NCBI GenBank assembly: GCA_041476545.1
Contig: JBGOTP010000267.1
Coordinates: 1-7,369 of the forward strand
Source: JBGOTP01 sp041476545
GTDB taxonomy: Bacteria; Acidobacteriota; Vicinamibacteria; Vicinamibacterales; CAVVIG01
Direction of reading: 5' to 3'
Length of the DNA stretch: 7,369 nucleotides
Part shown: positions 1 through 4,056 of the stretch, piece by piece
How positions within the stretch are numbered: the stretch's first letter is position 1
How the letters are laid out: each line of letters opens with the position of its first letter
Position numbers and translations under genes: made by a program
Notes under the pieces: model-generated
Database searches by the model: none
What the model was told of the DNA's origin: nothing
Seen by the model: the letters and a program-made list of their open reading frames with translations, nothing else

Positions 1-1092
1 GAAGACGACGCGCTCGATGGCGCCGGTGCCGGGAACCCGGCCCCGCTGGATGCTACCGACGAAGATGTTGCCCTTCCACTCCGGGAACTTGTCGCCCGTG
101 TAAAAGAGCATGCCCGACGGCGTGATACCCGGGTTCCAGGTAATCAGCGAGGGTTCGATTCCCTCGCCCGGAGGCAACATCGGCGAGCCGTCGTTGTCGC
201 GGCCGTAGCCGTAGGTGGGCCAGCCGTAGTTGGCTCCCGGCTTGAGGATGTTGATCTTGTCGCCGCCGAGCGGCCCGAGCTCGCCTTCCCAAATCTGGCC
301 CGTCGGCGGATACACGGCAATCCCGTGGTGATCGCGATGGCCGATGGTGTAGATCTCCGGACGGCTCCCGGCTTTGCCGGCGAACGGATTGTCGGCCGGC
401 ACGGTCCCGTCGTCTTTGAGTCTCAGCGTCTTGCCGTAGATGCTGTTGGTCGCCTGCGCTTCCGCGGTCCGGCCGGCGCCGCCGACGGTGATGTAGATGA
501 GGCCGTCGGGCCCGAACACCATGCGCGAGCCGCCGGTCTGAACGGCGTTGCCGACATACAGATCCTTCACATCCGAGAATCCCGCGCCGTCATACCGCCC
601 TCGCGCGAGGGCGAGGGTAAAGGGAGCCGCGGCGGCAGCGGCTGCTGCCGTGGCACCGGCCGCGGCGGGCGGCGCCGGCAGTGGCTTGTGGTACGTGAAG
701 TAGACCCACTTGTTCTCGGCGAACTTCGGGTGCAGCACCATGTCGAGCATGCCGGTCGTGCGGGTCAGTCGCATCGCCGGCAAACCGGTGAGCGGTTTCG
801 GGTCGAGCACGCCCTTGCGGATGGCGAGCACCTGCCCCGTGGCCCGCAGGCTCACGAGAAAGTCGCCGTCGGGAAGCGGGAGCAGGCTCCAGGGCCGTCC
901 GATCCCGTGGGCCACCACGGTCACCTTGATCTTCTGATCGAATGTCTCGTACACCCGTGGCTCGGTCGGCAATGGAAACCGGCGGGCGGTGGGTGCCGGC
1001 GGCCGAGGCTGCGCGAGAGCGAGACCTGAGAAAAGAACAACGCCCGCAATCACGAGCGTACCGATCCGAGGAAAGCGCGAGGTCAGCATCAT
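1..1092 (-). CDS. Secreted PQQ-dependent sugar dehydrogenase (glucose/sorbosone dehydrogenase family), C-terminus beyond the window
   Basis: Read on the minus strand, 364 codons are open from ATG at 1092 to the left edge. The N-terminus is a Sec-type signal peptide: a basic start (R6, R9), a hydrophobic stretch at about 11-24 and a likely cleavage after A27 (LALA|Q). The mature part matches the six-bladed PQQ sugar dehydrogenase family (soluble glucose dehydrogenase, E. coli YliI): IGRPWSLLPLPDGDFLVS near the start, LDMVLHPKF, GGSRMVFGPDGLIYITVGG at about 187-205, GHRDHHG at 251-257, PGANYGWPTYGYG, and SGMLFYTGDKFPEWKGNIFVGS near the end. These enzymes oxidise aldose sugars in the periplasm. 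Two deviations are visible: the catalytic His usually just before GGR appears to be Q185 or T186, and the usual RN of GHRNxQG is R253-D254. An alanine-rich insert lies at 141-157. ATG codons at 1092 and 1089 are both possible starts; the second has the better ribosome-binding-site spacing. The family is confident, the substrate and activity are not. Confidence 0.92.
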   Translation of the reverse strand, partial: MMLTSRFPRIGTLVIAGVVLFSGLALAQPRPPAPTARRFPLPTEPRVYETFDQKIKVTVVAHGIGRPWSLLPLPDGDFLVSLRATGQVLAIRKGVLDPKPLTGLPAMRLTRTTGMLDMVLHPKFAENKWVYFTYHKPLPAPPAAAGATAAAAAAAAPFTLALARGRYDGAGFSDVKDLYVGNAVQTGGSRMVFGPDGLIYITVGGAGRTAEAQATNSIYGKTLRLKDDGTVPADNPFAGKAGSRPEIYTIGHRDHHGIAVYPPTGQIWEGELGPLGGDKINILKPGANYGWPTYGYGRDNDGSPMLPPGEGIEPSLITWNPGITPSGMLFYTGDKFPEWKGNIFVGSIQRGRVPGTGAIERVVF

Positions 1093-1095
1093 TTT

Positions 1096-1100
1096 TCCTT
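1096..1100 (-). promoter_or_regulatory. Ribosome binding site of the sugar dehydrogenase gene
   Basis: AAGGA on the minus strand lies 3 bases before the ATG at 1092 and 6 bases before the in-frame ATG at 1089. The spacing favours 1089 as the true start, which would shorten the protein by one residue. Confidence 0.55.
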
Positions 1101-1120
1101 TTTCGAGAGCTGGACTTCGG

Positions 1121-1126
1121 ACTATA
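1121..1126 (-). promoter_or_regulatory. Possible -10 element for the sugar dehydrogenase gene
   Basis: TATAGT on the minus strand, about 28 bases before the ATG, is close to the sigma-70 -10 consensus and leaves room for the ribosome binding site. The hexamer 17 bases upstream (TGGGAT) is a poor -35, so any promoter here would need an activator or be read by another sigma factor. Weak prediction. Confidence 0.3.
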
Positions 1127-1134
1127 CGTCGATT

Positions 1135-1147
1135 GGATAGTCTATCC
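1135..1147. promoter_or_regulatory. Perfect 13-base palindrome, possible operator
   Basis: GGATAG-T-CTATCC is a perfect inverted repeat with 6-base arms and a one-base centre. It begins 8 bases upstream of the TATAGT box on the minus strand, covering the spacer and the expected -35 area. A second, overlapping inverted pair (GACTAT ... ATAGTC) spans about 1120-1142. The position suits a repressor or activator of the sugar dehydrogenase gene. No regulator gene is present in the window and I do not recognise the site as a known operator. Confidence 0.4.
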
Positions 1148-1241
1148 CACGCTCCAGCACCTTCGCCTGCACGATAGGGGAAGTGGTGAAGTCGCTTTGC
1201 TATGGCGTGATGTCGCACCCGCCCGGGTCCCTCGGTTCGCG

Positions 1242-1287
1242 CCGGCGGACGAGACAACTCGGGGCCACGCCGCGTCGAATTCGCGCG
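1242..1287 (+). repeat. Left copy of an imperfect inverted repeat
   Basis: This 46-base segment aligns with the reverse complement of 1454-1500 at 41 of 47 columns, with one gap. The longest shared block is CCGGCGGACGAGAC, followed by ACTCGGG, CGCCGC, CGAAT and CGCGCG. A weaker match continues inward after an 11-base insertion: GATAAAATGCGTGC at 1298-1311 compared with GAAAAATGCGCGC on the other copy. It lies wholly in noncoding DNA. I do not recognise the repeat family; it could be the end of a small non-autonomous element or a dispersed intergenic repeat. Confidence 0.75.
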
Positions 1288-1439
1288 ATCAGGTGCCGAT
1301 AAAATGCGTGCGAGAGGCGCGCAGGCCGCGTCGATCGTCGCATGTCACCCCGCAGATCGAATGTCCACTGGCATGACTTGTTCCGAACCCTGGCCATCAA
1401 ACCAGCTGAATCGACGCGGTGATCGTCAGTTCAGGCCGG

Positions 1440-1459
1440 CGCGCGCATTTTTCCGCGCG
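1440..1459. repeat. GC-rich hairpin with T-rich loop
   Basis: CGCGCG, an eight-base CATTTTTC loop and CGCGCG can fold into a 6-base-pair GC-only stem. It overlaps the inner end of the right repeat copy. It is not followed by a T-run on either strand, so it does not look like an intrinsic terminator. Its role is unknown. Confidence 0.4.
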
Positions 1460-1500
1460 ACATTCGTGGCGGCGAGGACCCGAGTCGTCTCGTCCGCCGG
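1454..1500 (-). repeat. Right copy of the imperfect inverted repeat
   Basis: The reverse complement of this segment matches 1242-1287 at 41 of 47 columns. The two copies enclose 166 bases, so the pair spans 1242-1500 and could form a large stem or cruciform. I see no obvious short direct repeat immediately outside the pair, which weakens a simple transposition model, and no transposase gene. Confidence 0.75.
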
Positions 1501-1637
1501 GAGCAGCCCCGGCCTGGGAAACTGGCCCAGTGCCGCGAGACTGGGATTCATCCAGCGAACTTCCACTTGGTGCCGCCCAGGCTTCGGATGAGTTCCATCC
1601 GGCTCGATTTGAAGGGAATCGGCCTCGGTAGGCCCCT

Positions 1638-1650
1638 TATAATTGCAGGA
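1638..1650 (+). promoter_or_regulatory. TATAAT box and ribosome binding site before the operon
   Basis: A perfect TATAAT at 1638-1643 is followed by AGGA at 1647-1650, eight bases before the ATG at 1659; the latter is a good Shine-Dalgarno site for that start. The two conflict: a transcript starting about seven bases after TATAAT would begin at or beyond the AGGA. No -35-like hexamer lies 16-18 bases upstream. I trust the ribosome binding site and consider the TATAAT promoter doubtful; transcription may begin further upstream. Confidence 0.4.
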
Positions 1651-1658
1651 CACCAGCC

Positions 1659-2207
1659 ATGAGTCTCAGACGCGATGACGCGACGAGGCGCCGCTTCCTG
1701 GCGAGCGGCGCAGGCGGTGTCTTCGGGGCGCTCGCGGGCGCCCTCTTGCCACGCTCCGCCGATGCCCAATCCATGGGTGAACTGGAGCGCACGAACATCG
1801 GCGTTGTGACGGCGATGTGCCAGAGCTGGAAGACGGGCCGCGCGGAAACCATCGCCGGTTTTGTCACAGAGGACTTCAGGTTCCGCGGCAGCGCCGAACG
1901 CATGGAGGTTCCGCCGACGCAGAACCGTCAGGCGTTCATCGACAGCATCTCAAGATTTCTGACCACGGCGACCGTCGAGATGGTCGTGCACGACACCTTC
2001 GCTCGAGGCTCGATCGTCGTCAACATCCACCAGCAACTCTTCAACGTGAAGGATCAAGGGCTGCGCGAAGACTGGTACATCGGCATGTTTCACCTCGTCG
2101 ACGGAAAAGTGCGGGAATGGAACGACTACGCGATCGTGCCGTTCTCGTCGCCCCGCCAGGGGCGTGCCAAAGGGTTCGGCAGGTTCGTTCGCACGTCTAT
2201 CCCATGA
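1659..2207 (+). CDS. Tat-exported NTF2-fold protein (SnoaL / limonene-1,2-epoxide hydrolase-like)
   Basis: The 182-residue product starts with a twin-arginine signal: T9-R10-R11-R12-F13-L14, a hydrophobic run at about 15-30, and a likely cleavage at ADA36|Q37. Residues 41-160 look like an NTF2-like domain: an N-terminal helix (ERTNIGVVTAMCQSW), FVTEDFRFRG, RQAFIDSISRFL, then strands with VEMVVHDTFARGSIVVNIHQQ and the closing IGMFHLVDGKVREWNDYA. The last motif is typical of limonene-epoxide hydrolase and SnoaL-like families. The hydrolase's catalytic Arg-x-Asp pair, expected at VVNIHQQ, appears as H124 and Q126, while the final Asp is kept at D156. The epoxide hydrolase reaction is therefore not supported; binding of a small hydrophobic ligand or a different isomerase-type reaction is possible. 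It is the first gene of the rightward operon, 7 bases from the quinoprotein gene, which suggests a shared substrate. Fold fairly sure; function unknown. Confidence 0.85.
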   Translation: MSLRRDDATRRRFLASGAGGVFGALAGALLPRSADAQSMGELERTNIGVVTAMCQSWKTGRAETIAGFVTEDFRFRGSAERMEVPPTQNRQAFIDSISRFLTTATVEMVVHDTFARGSIVVNIHQQLFNVKDQGLREDWYIGMFHLVDGKVREWNDYAIVPFSSPRQGRAKGFGRFVRTSIP

Positions 2208-2209
2208 GG
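2206..2209 (+). promoter_or_regulatory. Ribosome binding site fixing the quinoprotein start at 2215
   Basis: GAGG overlaps the stop codon of the upstream gene (TGA at 2205-2207) and lies 5 bases before the ATG at 2215. It supports that start over the in-frame ATG at 2164, which would overlap the upstream gene by 44 bases and put 17 residues in front of a clean signal peptide. The arrangement suggests coupled translation. Confidence 0.65.
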
Positions 2210-2214
2210 CAGAG

Positions 2215-4056
2215 ATGGTCTCTCGAACGACGGTAAGGGTTGCGGCTGCCGCCGTCGTGCTGTTCGGCGCCCGGACCGCGGCCGCCCAGGCGCCGCCGCC
2301 CGTGGTGCAGGCGCCGCTCTACTACTCGCAACAGTGCGCGCAGTGTCACGACAAGCCGGACGAGTCGCATGCGCCGAGCCGCGAGGCCCTGCAGCAGCGG
2401 ACGCCTGAGTTCATTCTTGCCGCGATGACGACCGGGCGCATGACGGCGCAAGCGAGCGCGCTGACGGATTCACAGCGCCTGGCGCTGGCCATCTTCCTGT
2501 CGGGGCGTGCGCCGGGGGCATCCGGCGGAGGAGACGCCTCGTCGATGTCGAATCGGTGCGCCTCGAAGCCGCTCGGCAACCCGCTTGGGGGACCGACGTG
2601 GAATGGCTGGGGCGGCGACCCGGGTAATACGAGATTCCAGCCGGCGCGCACCGCTCGTCTGACACCCGATCTCGTGCCGAAGCTCACATTGAAATGGGCG
2701 TTTGGATTTCCGTATGCCGCGTCGGCGTTCGGACAACCAACGGTTGTCGGCGGGCGCGTCTACGCAGGCTCTGATAGTGCGTATGTCTACTCGGTTGACG
2801 CGGCGTCGGGGTGCGTCTACTGGTCCTTCGCCGCGCGGGCCGGCGTCCGCAATGCCATCAGTGTCGGGCCCCTCAAGGGGTCGTCGCGCTTCGCCGTCTA
2901 TTTCGGCGACATTCAGGCCAACGTGTACGCGGTGGATGCCGAAAGCGGCCGGCTGCTGTGGACGAAACGCGCCGACCCCCATCCCTTCGCGCGGATCACA
3001 GGGACCCCGGCGTTGTTCGACGGCCGTCTGTACGTTCCCGTTTCCTCGCTCGAAGAGATGCCCGGTGGCGATCCGAAGTATTCCTGCTGCACGTTTCGAG
3101 GCAGTCTCGTTGCCTACGACGCAACGACCGGCGAACAACTCTGGAAGAGCTATGCGATTCGGGACGCGCCGAAACCCACGAAGCGGACCGCGGTCGGCAC
3201 GCAACTGTACGGGCCGTCGGGAGCGGCGATCTGGTCCGCTCCAACGATCGATACAAAGCGCGGCGTCGTCTACGTCTCCACGGGCGACGCGTACAGTCTG
3301 CCGGCCGACGAGGGGACGGATGCGATCGTCGCCTTCGATCTCAAGAGCGGCGTTCGCCGTTGGGTGCGCCAGCTCACGCCGAACGATGTATGGCTCGTCG
3401 GTTGCACGCCGAATCCCACGGGACGATCGGAAACCTGTCCAGATGCGCTTGGCCCCGACGTGGACTTTGGCAGTTCGGTCATTCTTGCGACCCTGCGGGA
3501 CGGAAGAAACATCATGGTGGTCGCGCAGAAGTCCGGCGTGATCTGGGCGCTCGATCCCGACCGGCGCGGCGAGATCATCTGGCAACAACGCGTGGCCCAG
3601 GGTGGTGCCGGTGGCATTCAGTTTGGCCAGGCCGTCGATGACGTCGTCGGATATTTCCCGTCACCGGACGGACGTCCCCGGGACGACGGCGCGGGGTTGA
3701 CGGCCCTGAAGCTCGCCAGTGGCGAGATGGTGTGGCGAACGGTCCCGCCTTGCAGCGACGCCGTGAAGCCCTGTTCCCGGGCTCATTCCGCCGCCATCTC
3801 CCTCATCGCTGGCGTCGTGTTCGCGGGAACGTCTGATGGCGTCATGCGCGCCTATTCGACGACCGATGGCCGCGTGCTCTGGGAGTACAGCACGGCGAAG
3901 TCGTACACAACGGTCAACGGCGTCGCCGCGAAGGGCGGGGCGCTCAGCGGCCCGGGGCCGACGATCGCGAACGGCATGCTGTTCATGAATTCTGGCTACT
4001 CCGCCATCGGCGGAAACGGTGCGGGCAACGTGCTGCTGGCGTTTGGCGTCGAATGA
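2215..4056 (+). CDS. Secreted cytochrome c-PQQ quinoprotein, polyvinyl-alcohol-dehydrogenase-like
   Basis: From ATG 2215 the product has 613 residues. A Sec signal (hydrophobic 9-19, AAA24|Q25) is followed by a short cytochrome c domain with the haem motif C41-A-Q-C44-H45 and probable distal ligand M76 (TTGRM). A PQQ beta-propeller starts at WNGWGGDPGNTRFQ (129-142). Seven tryptophan-docking blade motifs of the AxDxxxGxxxW type end at W203, W249, W310, W383, W456, W507 and W556. Vicinal cysteines C291-C292 (YSCCTFRG) match the redox disulfide pair near PQQ in quinoprotein alcohol dehydrogenases. E280/E281 (SSLEE), D358 (STGDAYS) and D391 (PNDVW) are candidates for calcium or catalytic positions. 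The C-terminus (LSGPGPTIANGMLFMNSGY) is also family-like. An N-terminal haem domain fused to PQQ is the layout known from polyvinyl alcohol dehydrogenase, which oxidises secondary alcohols and passes electrons to haem c. The real substrate is unknown; relatives in soil bacteria are numerous. It overlaps the next gene by four bases (ATGA). Confidence 0.9.
   Translation: MVSRTTVRVAAAAVVLFGARTAAAQAPPPVVQAPLYYSQQCAQCHDKPDESHAPSREALQQRTPEFILAAMTTGRMTAQASALTDSQRLALAIFLSGRAPGASGGGDASSMSNRCASKPLGNPLGGPTWNGWGGDPGNTRFQPARTARLTPDLVPKLTLKWAFGFPYAASAFGQPTVVGGRVYAGSDSAYVYSVDAASGCVYWSFAARAGVRNAISVGPLKGSSRFAVYFGDIQANVYAVDAESGRLLWTKRADPHPFARITGTPALFDGRLYVPVSSLEEMPGGDPKYSCCTFRGSLVAYDATTGEQLWKSYAIRDAPKPTKRTAVGTQLYGPSGAAIWSAPTIDTKRGVVYVSTGDAYSLPADEGTDAIVAFDLKSGVRRWVRQLTPNDVWLVGCTPNPTGRSETCPDALGPDVDFGSSVILATLRDGRNIMVVAQKSGVIWALDPDRRGEIIWQQRVAQGGAGGIQFGQAVDDVVGYFPSPDGRPRDDGAGLTALKLASGEMVWRTVPPCSDAVKPCSRAHSAAISLIAGVVFAGTSDGVMRAYSTTDGRVLWEYSTAKSYTTVNGVAAKGGALSGPGPTIANGMLFMNSGYSAIGGNGAGNVLLAFGVE

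Larger units (their letters stand above)
1093..1658. other. Divergent intergenic region, 566 bases
   Basis: This stretch separates the leftward sugar dehydrogenase gene from the rightward four-gene operon, so it should contain both promoters. I find no convincing gene: the open frames here lack good ribosome binding sites and recognisable protein motifs. It contains a 13-base palindrome with an adjacent TATAGT near the left end, two oppositely oriented copies of a roughly 47-base repeat in the middle, a GC-rich hairpin at the inner edge of the right copy, and a TATAAT close to the operon start. Its length is unusual beside the tightly packed genes to the right. Confidence 0.7.

Noticed and set aside
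325..1029. Long open frame on the plus strand (234 codons)
   Set aside because: It is antisense to the sugar dehydrogenase, is rich in Arg, Gly and His as expected for shadow frames in GC-rich DNA, and has no recognisable domain.
942..1376. Plus-strand open frame reaching from the sugar dehydrogenase into the intergenic region
   Set aside because: Half of it is antisense to the dehydrogenase signal peptide region, it shows no protein family features, and no ribosome binding site supports the start.
1514..1530. CTGGG ... CCCAG hairpin (5-base stem, 7-base loop) as a terminator
   Set aside because: The stem is short and no T-run follows on either strand. Both flanking genes point away from this region, so no terminator is expected.
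1426..1653. Minus-strand open frame of 75 codons covering the right repeat copy
   Set aside because: No ribosome binding site or known motif. Both repeat copies can be read as PADETTR in one frame, but the differences between them are not concentrated at third codon positions, so DNA-level repetition explains the match.
2164..2214. Upstream ATG giving a 17-residue longer quinoprotein
   Set aside because: It would overlap the NTF2-like gene by 44 bases, lacks a good ribosome binding site and would bury the signal peptide start; ATG 2215 with GAGG five bases upstream fits better.
2470..3588. Long minus-strand frame (372 codons) inside the quinoprotein gene
   Set aside because: The plus-strand frame has clear PQQ-propeller and cytochrome motifs; the antisense frame is a codon-bias shadow.
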